Numbered from the stretch's first letter, positions 9,970-19,816 are shown. The stretch is 64,000 bases of DNA from Aquimarina amphilecti (GCF_900109375.1 NZ_FOAB01000012.1:32897-96896); one strand, 5' to 3'. Notes: generated by a model from the sequence alone, not told the origin. Made by a program: numbers and translations.

Positions 9970-10830
9970 TTACTTATAAGACCTAACGCTTTCTATCACC
10001 ACAGAAGTTAGAATTAACACCCCACCTATAATCGTAGTTAAAACGGGAATTTCTTTAAGAAAAATTATCCCTATAATAATACCATACACTGGCTGTATAC
10101 TACTTATGATACTGGCCGTAGTCGCAGAAAAACGCTTTAAACTAAATAAAAATAGTGTATGACCAATAGCGGTAGTAAGGATTGCCAATATTAATGTCCA
10201 AGGCCATTGGGTTACAATCCCAGAGCTATCCATAATAAAAAATATTGGAAATAACATAACACTAATAATCACAAGCTGATACCACATAAGTATAGAACCA
10301 TGATAATTACTTACTTTAGTTTTCATAATTAAGTTTCTCAGTGCATAACATAATGCAGAAATCACACCAAACCCAACTGCTTTTGCGTAAGAATTATCCA
10401 AACTAAAATCGGGTACTAAAAAATAAATTCCTAACAAAACCAGCGCTCCTAAAACTAAATGCATTTTTTGAAATTTAGTTTTCAAAAGTATAGGCTCTAA
10501 AAATGATGTTATCACTGGATATGTAAATAAAGACAACATTCCGATAGCTACATTAGACATCTTTAATGCATAGAAATATGTAATCCAATGCAACCCCATC
10601 AATACACCTCCAATTATTATTGTAAATCGATCTGTAGAGGCTACACTAAAAGATATTTTTTTCCATTTACAAAATAAAAATAATATAGTTCCGGCTAAAA
10701 TAGCTCTAAAAGCAATTGTAACTGGTACCGGCATATCTATATGCCTCCCTAACGCACCAGAAGTACTGATAAAAAGCATTGCTAGATTTAACTCCAGAAT
10801 ATTACGTAAATGACTCGTATTCTTTGGCAT
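9970..10830 (-). CDS. DMT superfamily transporter (EamA family)
   Basis: 286 residues with ten predicted helices in two EamA repeats (residues about 10-135 and 150-280). A Gly/Pro-rich start (GALGRHIDMPVPVTIAFRAIL) and the second-repeat motif SSIQPVYGIIIGIIFLKE are typical. Probably an inner-membrane exporter of small metabolites or amino acids; the substrate is unknown. The TPR-like gene lies 11 bp upstream, so the two are likely one transcript. Confidence 0.85.
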   Translation of the reverse strand: MPKNTSHLRNILELNLAMLFISTSGALGRHIDMPVPVTIAFRAILAGTILFLFCKWKKISFSVASTDRFTIIIGGVLMGLHWITYFYALKMSNVAIGMLSLFTYPVITSFLEPILLKTKFQKMHLVLGALVLLGIYFLVPDFSLDNSYAKAVGFGVISALCYALRNLIMKTKVSNYHGSILMWYQLVIISVMLFPIFFIMDSSGIVTQWPWTLILAILTTAIGHTLFLFSLKRFSATTASIISSIQPVYGIIIGIIFLKEIPVLTTIIGGVLILTSVVIESVRSYK

Positions 10831-10841
10831 AGATTAAATGA

Positions 10842-12386
10842 TTAGCGAATCAACTTTTTTGATTTCTCTTTAATAATATCAGCAACTGGTCTATTCTCAA
10901 TATTACTCTCCAACCAAGATAAAATATCTAAATATAAAAATGCTCGTTTTTCATAAGGATGATCCTCATACTGTTTTAGAGTTTTATGAAGCTTTCTAAA
11001 TTCATCCTTGATTTGATGAGGAAATATATCTCCAAGGTTTTTAAGAAATTTAATCATCTCTTTCTGTACTTCATAAAGGTCATCCATTTTGATTAAAAAC
11101 CTATAAGTTTCCTTTAACTGAGTCTCTAAATGATAATCCATCCCCGCTTCATAATGCGCTACAAGGCTTAAAACTCTAGCAAAACACATTAAATCTTCTC
11201 TCATCTTTAAAGACCTGTTATTAATAATCTTGCTAAGATATTCTATGCACTTACGATGATCAGCCATCCCAAAATATAAACAACCTATTTTATAATATAA
11301 AACCATAATATGATGATCATCTAAACGGTTTTTATACTCAGTGACACCATCTAAGATCTCGGTAACTAAATATTCTCCTTCATCAAAAGTACCTTCCAGA
11401 AAATGTACATTCAATCTATTATTATAAATAAATTGAAATGAAAGTACTTCAATGTTATCATCTATCGGAAAATCATCTGATTTAATAGTTTTTTCAAACT
11501 TACTCAATGTTAATTTTAATTGCGTTTTATCCTGAATCAGATACAATGATTCTAACAAATAATGATTTCCTCTAAGAAAAAACACAGGATTAAGAATGAT
11601 CATTTTCGGGTTTTCATAAAACAGATCTACCCATTTTTTAGAATATTTATAACAGGATAAAAAATCTTGAACCATGAAGCTATACCATAAATGAGCTTTG
11701 TACAACCATAGTTTCTCTCTAAATCCTAGAATACTCCAATCGTACTTTGGTAATTTACTTTCGAAATAATTAGTAATTACATTATGTTCTTTATCATTAC
11801 GTACATACCCGCTTTTTATCATCAGGCCATACAATTGAAGTGACAGATTAGACAATCGACTTGTAAGCACGTTTTTCATACTCAACATCTTTGCCTCTAT
11901 GGTTAACTCATCTGCACGACTATTGATACTTCTTGTTATATATTGAGTTTCTATTACCTTTTCTAATTCTACTATTTCATAGGCAATATTATTCTCTTCA
12001 TTTTCTTTTGCTAAAGTTTTTGCTTTATCCAAAATCTTTAAACTTTGTTTATATAACCCTTTATGATATAAAATAGTAGCAAAATCAAGTTGTTCCCTTA
12101 TCTGTGATCTCACATTTTGATGCAATGGACTTAATCTAAGACTGATTAGGATTTGTTTATATAAATGCGCTTTGAGATTAGAAAGTTGTTGTTTTTTCAC
12201 AATTCCTTTAGCTACAATTAGCTCTTCATCTAAGCTTTCATTCTTATCGAGATGATTAAAAAGTGCTAAAAATTTGGAATCCGTATTTACACCAAGCCTA
12301 CCAACATACACTTTAAATTGTCGTTTTTCGGACTTGGATAGTGACTTCACTAAAACAAACAAAGGATCTTTTTGATCATTAGTCAT
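10842..12386 (-). CDS. Large helical (TPR-like) cytoplasmic protein of unknown function
   Basis: 514 residues without signal peptide or membrane segment. The N-terminus (LVKSLSKSEKRQFKVYVGRL, then NLKAHLYKQILISLRL) looks like a helical DNA- or protein-binding module. The rest is repeated helix pairs resembling tetratricopeptide repeats (KGLYKQSLKILDKAKTLA, FGMADHRKCIEYLSKII). Proteins with this start are common in Bacteroidota and, as far as I recall, uncharacterised. It lies directly upstream of the EamA transporter. Confidence 0.75.
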   Translation of the reverse strand: MTNDQKDPLFVLVKSLSKSEKRQFKVYVGRLGVNTDSKFLALFNHLDKNESLDEELIVAKGIVKKQQLSNLKAHLYKQILISLRLSPLHQNVRSQIREQLDFATILYHKGLYKQSLKILDKAKTLAKENEENNIAYEIVELEKVIETQYITRSINSRADELTIEAKMLSMKNVLTSRLSNLSLQLYGLMIKSGYVRNDKEHNVITNYFESKLPKYDWSILGFREKLWLYKAHLWYSFMVQDFLSCYKYSKKWVDLFYENPKMIILNPVFFLRGNHYLLESLYLIQDKTQLKLTLSKFEKTIKSDDFPIDDNIEVLSFQFIYNNRLNVHFLEGTFDEGEYLVTEILDGVTEYKNRLDDHHIMVLYYKIGCLYFGMADHRKCIEYLSKIINNRSLKMREDLMCFARVLSLVAHYEAGMDYHLETQLKETYRFLIKMDDLYEVQKEMIKFLKNLGDIFPHQIKDEFRKLHKTLKQYEDHPYEKRAFLYLDILSWLESNIENRPVADIIKEKSKKLIR

Positions 12387-12580
12387 TGTAAGAAAATATA
12401 TTGTAATTAACTGATTAAAAAGAAGTTAAGTTGATTTCAAAACATTTCAACATTGTAAAACATGTAGCTAAATCCCTTCTTTTTGAATAACCAAAATATA
12501 AATTCGTAAGAGAATACTAAAACATCTTAGAATATATTTTCAAAAGATATTATCAAAAATTAATAATTCACATAATTCTT

Positions 12581-13753
12581 ATGAGCGATAATAAAGTCCA
12601 AATTTTTGACACCACATTAAGAGACGGAGAACAGGTCCCTGGTTGTAAATTAAATACGAAACAAAAGTTAGTTATTGCGGAACGATTAGATCTTTTAGGA
12701 GTTGATATAATAGAAGCCGGGTTTCCCGTTTCTAGTCCTGGAGATTTTACCTCAGTGAATGAAATTGCGAAAATTGTAAAAAATGCAACAGTTTGTGGAT
12801 TAACGAGAGCTGTAGAAAATGATATTAAAGTAGCAGCTGAAGCTCTTAAATATGCAAAAAAACCAAGAATTCATACTGGAATCGGGACATCAGAATCTCA
12901 TATTAAATATAAATTTAACTCTACACAAGATAAGGTTATTGAGCGAGGAATTGCCGCTGTAAAATATGCTAAGTCTTTTGTAGAAGATGTAGAGTTTTAT
13001 GCGGAAGATGCTGGCCGTACTGATAATGAATTTTTAGCCAGAGTTTGTGAAGCTATGATTAAAGCTGGAGCGACAGTACTTAATATTCCTGATACAACTG
13101 GTTACTGTTTACCAGAAGAATATGGTGAGAAAATAAAGTATCTAAAAGAAAATGTAAAAGGTATTGATAATGTTATCATTTCTTGTCACTGTCATAATGA
13201 TCTAGGATTAGCAACTGCTAATTCGATTGCTGGAGCTATACATGGTGCTAGACAAATAGAATGCACAATTAATGGTATTGGGGAGCGAGCTGGAAATACA
13301 GCATTAGAAGAAGTAGTGATGATTATGAAACAACATCCCTATTTACACCTTAATACGGATATCAATTCTAGATTATTGTATGATACCAGTTTAATGGTTT
13401 CCGAAAGCATGGGAATGATGGTACAACCTAATAAAGCTATCGTTGGAGCAAATGCTTTTGCTCATAGTTCAGGAATACATCAGGATGGAGTTATTAAAAA
13501 TCGTGAAACATATGAAATTATTGATCCTGCGGAAGTAGGAGTTACGGAATCTGCAATTGTACTTACCGCAAGAAGTGGTAGAGCAGCATTAGCATATAGA
13601 GCCAAAAAAATCGGATATGAATTAACAAAACTTCAACTGGATCAAGTGTATAAAGAATTCTTGAACTATGCTGATAGAAAGAAAGAAGTAATCAATGATG
13701 ATATTCATGAAATCATGAAAACTGTTCACGTAGAAGCTGCAGCAGTAGCATAG
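12581..13753 (+). CDS. leuA: 2-isopropylmalate synthase, short form without the C-terminal regulatory domain
   Basis: 390 residues. The DRE-TIM barrel motifs are all present: FDTTLRDGEQVPG at the start, SCHCHNDLGLATANS near residue 205 (metal ligands), and NGIGERAGNTALEEV near residue 230. It condenses acetyl-CoA with 2-oxoisovalerate, the committed step of leucine synthesis. E. coli LeuA has about 520 residues; the last 130, the leucine-binding domain, are absent here. leuC begins only 37 bp after the stop, so no domain has been cut off by a frameshift in view. It is first in the leuA-leuC-leuD-leuB operon. A homocitrate or citramalate synthase role is unlikely given the operon. Confidence 0.93.
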   Translation: MSDNKVQIFDTTLRDGEQVPGCKLNTKQKLVIAERLDLLGVDIIEAGFPVSSPGDFTSVNEIAKIVKNATVCGLTRAVENDIKVAAEALKYAKKPRIHTGIGTSESHIKYKFNSTQDKVIERGIAAVKYAKSFVEDVEFYAEDAGRTDNEFLARVCEAMIKAGATVLNIPDTTGYCLPEEYGEKIKYLKENVKGIDNVIISCHCHNDLGLATANSIAGAIHGARQIECTINGIGERAGNTALEEVVMIMKQHPYLHLNTDINSRLLYDTSLMVSESMGMMVQPNKAIVGANAFAHSSGIHQDGVIKNRETYEIIDPAEVGVTESAIVLTARSGRAALAYRAKKIGYELTKLQLDQVYKEFLNYADRKKEVINDDIHEIMKTVHVEAAAVA

Positions 13754-13790
13754 CATTTTTTTTTAGATTACTTCCAGAATAATATAACAT

Positions 13791-15173
13791 ATGAAGAAGA
13801 CATTATTTGATAAAGTTTGGGATGCTCACGTCGTCAAAGAAGTAGAGAATGGCCCTCAAATACTTTATATAGATCAACACCTAATCCACGAAGTTACAAG
13901 TCCACAAGCATTTAATGAACTTGAACAACGTGGAATTCCTGTTTTAAGACCAAATCAAGTTGTTGCAACTGCAGATCATAATACACCAACCGTAGATCAG
14001 CATTTACCGGTAAAAGATCCGTTATCCAGAAATCAGTTAGAACAGCTCACAAAGAATTGTGAGAAAAATGATATCACTCTTTACGGTCTGGGACATAAGT
14101 ACAATGGAATTGTACACGTAATAGCCCCAGAACTAGGTATTACACAACCAGGGATGACTATGGTTTGTGGTGACAGCCATACCTCTACCCACGGTGCATT
14201 TGGTTCTATTGCATTTGGAATAGGAACCAGCCAAGTAGCTCAAGTATTTGCAAGTCAATGTTTATTACTACAAAAGCCTAAAAGCCTTAGAGTAAGCGTA
14301 AATGGAAAATTACGATCTGGTGTACTACCAAAAGATGTTATACTATACATAATTGCGAAACTAGGAACCAATGCTGGTACCGGATATTTCTGCGAATATG
14401 CAGGTAATGTATTTGAAGAAATGTCGATGGAAGGTCGTATGACCGTATGTAACATGAGTATCGAAATGGGAGCTCGTGGAGGTATGATTGCTCCTGATGA
14501 GACTACTTTCGAATATGTAAAAGGACGTGAGTTCGCTCCAAAAGGAGATGCCTATGATAAAAAGGTAACATATTGGAAAACATTGCCTACAGATCAAGGT
14601 GCTATTTTTGATAAAGAATACCATTTTGATGCAGTTGATATAGAACCTATGATTACCTATGGAACCAACCCTGGAATGGGGATTAAGGTTACAGAAAATA
14701 TACCCTCAGAAAACAATGCTTCTTTTGAAAAATCATTAGCGTATATGAATTTTGAAAAAGGACAATCTTTGATCAATCAAGAAATTAATTATGTTTTTAT
14801 AGGAAGCTGTACAAACAGTAGAATTGAAGATTTTAGAGTAGCTGCTAATTATATTAAAGGTAAGAAAAAAGCAGAAAGTGTAACAGCATGGTTGGTACCA
14901 GGATCGCAACAAGTAGCTTCTCAAATTGTTGATGAAGGGTTACACAATATTTTTGAAGAAGCCGGATTTAAACTAAGACAACCCGGATGTTCTGCTTGCT
15001 TAGCGATGAACGACGATAAAATACCGGAAGGAGCATATTGTGTTTCTACATCTAATAGAAATTTTGAAGGCCGCCAAGGACAAGGAGCTAGAACAATTCT
15101 TGCCAGCCCATTAATTGCCGCTGCGACAGCAGTTGAAGGAAAAATTATTGATATCACTAAACACCTAAATTAA
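13791..15173 (+). CDS. leuC: 3-isopropylmalate dehydratase large subunit
   Basis: 460 residues, typical length for LeuC. Three cluster cysteines are visible, in FIGSCTNSR and PGCSACLAMN. Other aconitase-family motifs are MVCGDSHTSTHGAFG and EGRQGQGARTILASP. With LeuD it isomerises 2-isopropylmalate to 3-isopropylmalate using a [4Fe-4S] cluster. leuD follows after 4 bp, which suggests coupled translation of the two subunits. Confidence 0.98.
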   Translation: MKKTLFDKVWDAHVVKEVENGPQILYIDQHLIHEVTSPQAFNELEQRGIPVLRPNQVVATADHNTPTVDQHLPVKDPLSRNQLEQLTKNCEKNDITLYGLGHKYNGIVHVIAPELGITQPGMTMVCGDSHTSTHGAFGSIAFGIGTSQVAQVFASQCLLLQKPKSLRVSVNGKLRSGVLPKDVILYIIAKLGTNAGTGYFCEYAGNVFEEMSMEGRMTVCNMSIEMGARGGMIAPDETTFEYVKGREFAPKGDAYDKKVTYWKTLPTDQGAIFDKEYHFDAVDIEPMITYGTNPGMGIKVTENIPSENNASFEKSLAYMNFEKGQSLINQEINYVFIGSCTNSRIEDFRVAANYIKGKKKAESVTAWLVPGSQQVASQIVDEGLHNIFEEAGFKLRQPGCSACLAMNDDKIPEGAYCVSTSNRNFEGRQGQGARTILASPLIAAATAVEGKIIDITKHLN

Positions 15174-15177
15174 AATT

Positions 15178-15765
15178 ATGGATAAGTTTATCAAACTAAC
15201 ATCCACTGCAATACCATTGTCTATAGAAAATGTAGATACGGACCAAATCATTCCTGCTCGTTTTCTTAAAGCAACAGATCGAGAAGGTTTTGGAGAAAAC
15301 CTTTTTAGAGATTGGCGTTTTCATAAAGACGGAAGTATTAATACCGATTTTGCATTAAACAATCACAATTACTCTGGGAGCATTTTAGTAGCCGGCGATA
15401 ATTTTGGTTGTGGTTCTAGTAGAGAACATGCTGCTTGGGCTATTCATGATTATGGAATAAAAGTAGTAGTTTCTAGTTTTTTTGCTGACATATTCAAAGG
15501 AAATTCGCTGAACAACGGACTACTACCTGTTCAAGTATCTCCTGAGTATCTTCAGGAACTATTTTCAGAAATCAAAAAAGATGCTTCAGCTCAAATTGAA
15601 GTAGATTTAGAAAAACAAAAGATCACAATCATATCTTCAGGATCCTCTTCTGATTTTGAAATCAACGATTATAAAAAAATGTGTTTAATGAATGGTTATG
15701 ATGATATTGATTTTTTGATTAGTAACCAATCAGAAATAGAAGCTTTTGAAAAAGCTAGGGTATAA
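15178..15765 (+). CDS. leuD: 3-isopropylmalate dehydratase small subunit
   Basis: 195 residues. The swivel-domain motifs VDTDQIIPARFLK and DNFGCGSSREHAAWAI are conserved. It completes the active site of the LeuCD dehydratase. It starts 4 bp after leuC. Confidence 0.98.
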   Translation: MDKFIKLTSTAIPLSIENVDTDQIIPARFLKATDREGFGENLFRDWRFHKDGSINTDFALNNHNYSGSILVAGDNFGCGSSREHAAWAIHDYGIKVVVSSFFADIFKGNSLNNGLLPVQVSPEYLQELFSEIKKDASAQIEVDLEKQKITIISSGSSSDFEINDYKKMCLMNGYDDIDFLISNQSEIEAFEKARV

Positions 15766-15832
15766 TAAAAAATGATAAACATCAAGCTAACAAAGTTATT
15801 TAACAAGCTTGACATGATATAACAAACTATTT

Positions 15833-16948
15833 ATGAAACTAGAAATTGCTGTATTATCCGGAGACGGAATTGGACCAGAAGTTACTTCTCAGGCCGTAAA
15901 AGCAATGGAAGCCATTGCACATCGTTTTGATCACTCATTTACCTTTAAAGATGCATTAGTTGGGGCTATAGCTATTGAGAAGACTGGTAATCCTTTACCA
16001 GATAAAACTCTTCAACTTTGTGCAGATACAGATGCTGTTCTTTTTGGAGCGATTGGCGATCCTAAATATGACAATAACCCCAGTGCTCCTGTTCGTCCAG
16101 AACAAGGACTATTGCGTTTACGAAAAGAATTAGGTTTATATGCAAATATCCGCCCAGTGAAAGCGTATGAAACTTTATTAGACAAATCTCCTTTGAAAAG
16201 GAAAATAATAGAAGGTACTGATATTTCTATTTATAGAGAACTTACAGGTGGGATCTATTTCGGTGAAAAACGTTTAAATGACGAAGGAACAATAGCTTCT
16301 GATTTATGCGAATACTCAAAAGAAGAAATCGAGCGTATTTCTCATCTTGCTTTTAAAGCAGCGCAAAAGAGAAGAAAAAAACTAACCTTAGTAGATAAAG
16401 CTAATGTTTTAGAATCGTCTCGTTTATGGAGAAAAGTAGTTACTGAAATTGCAACAGAATACCCTGATGTTGGTTTAGATTTCTTGTTTGTAGATAATGC
16501 AGCTATGCAAATGATTCTTAATCCTAGCCAATTTGATGTAATTCTGACCGAAAATATGTTTGGAGATATTATTTCTGATGAAGCAAGTGTAATAGGAGGT
16601 TCCATTGGATTATTAGCTTCAGCATCAGTTGGAGATACTTGTTGTATGTTCGAACCAATTCATGGCTCATATCCACAAGCAACTGGAAAAGGAATTGCTA
16701 ATCCAATCGCGGCAATTCTTTCTGCAGCTATGTTACTAGAGCATTTTGATCTTATGGACGAAGCTAACGCAATAAAAGAAGCTGTAGAAAAGGCACTAGA
16801 ACTAAATATTACCACTCCAGATCTTAATAGTCTAAATCCTTTAACTACAGAAAAAGTGGGAGATTTTATTTATGATTACATCCTCAATCCAGAAGATTCT
16901 AACATAAACTTTGAAAATATACACGTAGGACAATCTACGATCATATAA
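15833..16948 (+). CDS. leuB: 3-isopropylmalate dehydrogenase
   Basis: 371 residues. Family motifs: LSGDGIGPEV at the N-terminus, GAIGDPKYD, RELTGGIYFGEK, and EPIHGSYPQATGKGIANPIA for NAD binding. It oxidises and decarboxylates 3-isopropylmalate to 2-oxoisocaproate, the last committed step before transamination to leucine. The 67-bp gap after leuD contains a short imperfect inverted repeat (TCAAGCT/AGCTTGA) that could adjust leuB output, though this is weak. A good terminator follows. Confidence 0.98.
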   Translation: MKLEIAVLSGDGIGPEVTSQAVKAMEAIAHRFDHSFTFKDALVGAIAIEKTGNPLPDKTLQLCADTDAVLFGAIGDPKYDNNPSAPVRPEQGLLRLRKELGLYANIRPVKAYETLLDKSPLKRKIIEGTDISIYRELTGGIYFGEKRLNDEGTIASDLCEYSKEEIERISHLAFKAAQKRRKKLTLVDKANVLESSRLWRKVVTEIATEYPDVGLDFLFVDNAAMQMILNPSQFDVILTENMFGDIISDEASVIGGSIGLLASASVGDTCCMFEPIHGSYPQATGKGIANPIAAILSAAMLLEHFDLMDEANAIKEAVEKALELNITTPDLNSLNPLTTEKVGDFIYDYILNPEDSNINFENIHVGQSTII

Positions 16949-16970
16949 TATTAGTTATATATTTTTATTA

Positions 16971-17006
16971 AAAAGCAATCAGGTGGTTTCATCTGGTTGC
17001 TTTTTG
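16971..17006 (+). terminator. leu operon terminator
   Basis: A 14-bp stem including two G-U pairs (16971-16984 with 16991-17004), a 6-nt loop, and a following T tract, 22 bp after the leuB stop. Confidence 0.85.
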
Positions 17007-17067
17007 TTTATACCTTTTTAATAGTATTCTAACTATATGAACCCCTTATTTTTCGTACCTTATTTTA

Positions 17068-17487
17068 ATGAAAACTTTGATATTACTTCTGACAATGTTA
17101 CCCATAGTATCTTTCTCTCAAGATCTTGATAAACATCGATGGGAGGATCGCTTGATTTTAGTTTTAGCAGATTCCTATAAAAACCCCAAATTAGTTAAAC
17201 AACTAAAACAATTTAAAAACAAATCGAAAAGCCTAGAAGATAGAAAACTAATAGTGTATCAAATAACACCTAACTCATATCAAACAGGAATAGATAAAAA
17301 CACATCTACCAAAAGTAATGCTGTTTACAAGGTGTATAATCCATCTAATGAAGACTTTAAAATTATCCTAATTGGATTAGATGGCAGTATAAAATTAAAG
17401 TCAAACAAGGTATTATTATCTACACAAATTTTTGACCAAATCGATCAAATGCCAATGCGTAGACAAGAATTGAGAATTAAGAATTAA
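17068..17487 (+). CDS. Exported DUF4174 domain protein
   Basis: 139 residues with a signal peptide (MKTLILLLTMLPIVSFSQ, cleavage after FSQ). The DUF4174 pattern is seen in HRWEDRLILVLAD, the middle FKIILIGLDGSIKLKS and the end FDQIDQMPMRRQEL. Predicted to be a small periplasmic thioredoxin-like fold without CXXC. The role is unknown. It is a single gene between the leu terminator and a small palindromic repeat. Confidence 0.8.
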   Translation: MKTLILLLTMLPIVSFSQDLDKHRWEDRLILVLADSYKNPKLVKQLKQFKNKSKSLEDRKLIVYQITPNSYQTGIDKNTSTKSNAVYKVYNPSNEDFKIILIGLDGSIKLKSNKVLLSTQIFDQIDQMPMRRQELRIKN

Positions 17488-17513
17488 ACCAATCAGTTTA
17501 TTATCTACAATAG

Positions 17514-17534
17514 ATTCCAGATCAAGTCTGGAAT
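17514..17534. repeat. Short REP-like palindrome
   Basis: ATTCCAGA and TCTGGAAT (8-bp arms, loop TCAAG) lie in the gap between two converging genes. The form, a perfect hairpin with no T tract, resembles dispersed palindromic repeats rather than a terminator. Confidence 0.5.
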
Positions 17535-17580
17535 GACATATGCTCACGTTCTGCGATAATTTTTAACTTAGCTGCATAAA

Positions 17581-18531
17581 TTAAACAGTCTTCAAATACG
17601 TTAAGACATTCTCTTCTATCCTACTATCGATATTAGAAACATCTGCTTTTTCAAAAGAAGTTCCGGTAATATTCTCGAATAACTCAATATAACGATCTGA
17701 TACAGAATTAATATACTCATTACTCATATCAGGAATTTGTTGTCCTTCTTTTCCTTGGAAACCATTACTGATTAACCATTGTCTTACAAACTCTTTGGAT
17801 AATTGCTTTTGAGCTTCACCTTTTTGTTGCCTCTCTTCATATCCTTCTGCATAAAAATAACGCGAAGAATCTGGAGTATGGATTTCATCTATCAAGACTA
17901 TTTTTCCATCTTTCGTTTTTCCAAATTCATATTTAGTGTCTACCAAAATCAATCCTCGTTCTGCAGCAATCTCTGTTCCTCTTTGGAATAATTTTCTAGT
18001 ATAATCTTCGAGAACTAGATAATCAACTTCAGAAACAATACCCTTTTCAAGGATTTCTTCTCTGGAAATATCTTCATCATGTTCTCCATTATCAGCTTTG
18101 GTCGATGGCGTAATAATAGGCTCGGGAAATTTATCATTTTCCTTCATCCCATCAGGCATAGAAACACCACATAACATTCTTTTACCAGCCTTATATTCTC
18201 TAGCGGCATGACCAGATTGGTATCCTCTAATCACCATCTCTACTTTAAACGGTTCACAAAGATGCCCAACAGCAACGTTAGGATCAGGAGTGGCGATTAA
18301 CCAATTAGGTACTAAATCTTCTGTTGCTTTCATCATCTGAGTAGCAATCTGATTCAGTATCTGTCCTTTGAAAGGAATTCCTTTTGGCATTACTACATCA
18401 AATGCAGATAAACGATCTGTAGCAATCATTACCAACAGATCATCATTTATATTGTATACTTCTCTTACTTTTCCTTTATAAACAGATTTCTGTCCAGGAA
18501 AACTATAATTTGTATCTGTAATCGTATTCAC
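17581..18531 (-). CDS. purC: Phosphoribosylaminoimidazole-succinocarboxamide synthase (SAICAR synthase)
   Basis: 316 residues, the longer form of the family. Motifs include YKGKVREVY, ATDRLSAFDVVMPKGIPFKG, RGYQSGHAAREYKAG, LILVDTKYEFG and DEIHTPDSSRYF. It joins CAIR and aspartate using ATP in purine synthesis. It starts 46 bp downstream of phoH on the same strand, so the two are probably co-transcribed. Confidence 0.97.
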   Translation of the reverse strand: MNTITDTNYSFPGQKSVYKGKVREVYNINDDLLVMIATDRLSAFDVVMPKGIPFKGQILNQIATQMMKATEDLVPNWLIATPDPNVAVGHLCEPFKVEMVIRGYQSGHAAREYKAGKRMLCGVSMPDGMKENDKFPEPIITPSTKADNGEHDEDISREEILEKGIVSEVDYLVLEDYTRKLFQRGTEIAAERGLILVDTKYEFGKTKDGKIVLIDEIHTPDSSRYFYAEGYEERQQKGEAQKQLSKEFVRQWLISNGFQGKEGQQIPDMSNEYINSVSDRYIELFENITGTSFEKADVSNIDSRIEENVLTYLKTV

Positions 18532-18577
18532 TGTAATATTTTATTTTTTAGAGTAGTATCTCTCTAGTATGAAGTAC

Positions 18578-19534
18578 TTAATCGTTTCTGTTTTCTATTT
18601 CTTTATATGCCGCAATCACCTTTTTCACCAATTTATGACGGATCACATCTTTATCATCCAAGTGTATTACTCCAATTCCCGAAACTCCTTTTAACACTAA
18701 CAATGCTTCTTTTAGACCAGAAGTTACTCTACGCGGTAAATCAATCTGTCCAGGATCACCGGTAATCATAAATTTTGCATTTTTACCCATACGTGTCAGA
18801 AACATTTTCATTTGGGCATGGGTAGTGTTTTGTGCTTCATCTAGAATTACAAATGCATTATCCAAAGTACGTCCTCGCATAAATGCCATCGGAGCAATTT
18901 GTATCACTCCTTTTTCTATAAAACTTTCTAGTTTTTCTGGAGAGATCATATCTCGCAATGCATCGTATAGTGGCTGCATATAAGGATCCAATTTTTCTTG
19001 TAAATCTCCAGGCAAAAATCCTAAATTCTCTCCTGCTTCTACAGCAGGACGTGTAAGTATGATTCTCTTTACTTGTTTTTCTTTTAATGCTTTCACAGCT
19101 AAAGCAACACCTGTATATGTTTTACCAGTTCCTGCAGGTCCGATAGCAAAAACCATATCATTTTTGTATGTCAACTCCACCAACTTACGCTGATTTGCTG
19201 TCTGCGCTTTAATCGCCTTACCTCCTACTCCGTGAACCAATGTTTCTCCACTAACAGCAGAAGTTTCATAATCCGCCTTAGTATCACTAGTTAGTACACG
19301 TTCTATAACATTCTCATCAAGTTTGTTGTATTTTCCAAAATGTTCCAAAAGCATATTAAGGCGTGCATCGAATTCCTCGAGCATCTCCTCGTCACCATAT
19401 ACTTTCATTTTACTTCCTCTAGCTACAATTTTTAACTTAGGAAAGTATTTTTTCAATAATTGGATATTACTATTCTGAAGTCCGAAAAACTCCCGTGGAT
19501 TGATTTCTGTCAGTTCAATAATAAGTTCGTTCAA
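18578..19534 (-). CDS. PhoH-family ATPase
   Basis: 318 residues. A PhoH ATPase domain occupies residues about 110-310, with Walker A AIGPAGTGKTYTG, RPAVEAGENLGFLPGDL, Walker B AFVILDEAQNTT and the sensor region MITGDPGQIDL. The N-terminal 100 residues form the small KH-like domain typical of YbeZ-type proteins. YbeZ-type proteins act with the endonuclease YbeY in rRNA maturation; the partner is not in this window. Confidence 0.92.
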   Translation of the reverse strand: MNELIIELTEINPREFFGLQNSNIQLLKKYFPKLKIVARGSKMKVYGDEEMLEEFDARLNMLLEHFGKYNKLDENVIERVLTSDTKADYETSAVSGETLVHGVGGKAIKAQTANQRKLVELTYKNDMVFAIGPAGTGKTYTGVALAVKALKEKQVKRIILTRPAVEAGENLGFLPGDLQEKLDPYMQPLYDALRDMISPEKLESFIEKGVIQIAPMAFMRGRTLDNAFVILDEAQNTTHAQMKMFLTRMGKNAKFMITGDPGQIDLPRRVTSGLKEALLVLKGVSGIGVIHLDDKDVIRHKLVKKVIAAYKEIENRND

Positions 19535-19586
19535 AAGCTATAGAAATTTTAGTATGATTTGTTTTTTGGATTGACTAAGTTTGTGG

Positions 19587-19604
19587 TCCCAATAGCTATT
19601 GGGA
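19587..19604. repeat. 18-bp perfect palindrome upstream of phoH
   Basis: TCCCAATAGCTATTGGGA reads the same on both strands. It lies 53 bp upstream of the phoH start. The core ATAGCTAT flanked by CCC/GGG resembles a palindrome I recall as frequent between genes of marine Bacteroidota, so it may be a dispersed element rather than a specific operator. Confidence 0.6.
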
Positions 19605-19816
19605 TTGTTTGAAGTTTTTGTCGGGGAATCAAAAATGAAAAACGTATTATAAGTTGGATTTTGTTAAAGATCATAAAGAATATTAGTGGTCTAAAATGAT
19701 AAACTCATATGTTTTTATTGGTTGATTTCTAGATTCAAAAAAACTTTGAATAACTTCATAGCAAATTTACATATTTTTAAGCGCTTATAATTAAAAGATA
19801 TTAACAATTCTTATAG

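Noticed and set aside
12387..12580. Leucine attenuator, leader peptide or T-box before leuA
   Set aside because: No Leu-codon-rich short frame, T-box sequence or terminator/antiterminator pair is visible. TAAATTCG at 12499-12506 is a possible -7 box but has no TTG at proper distance.
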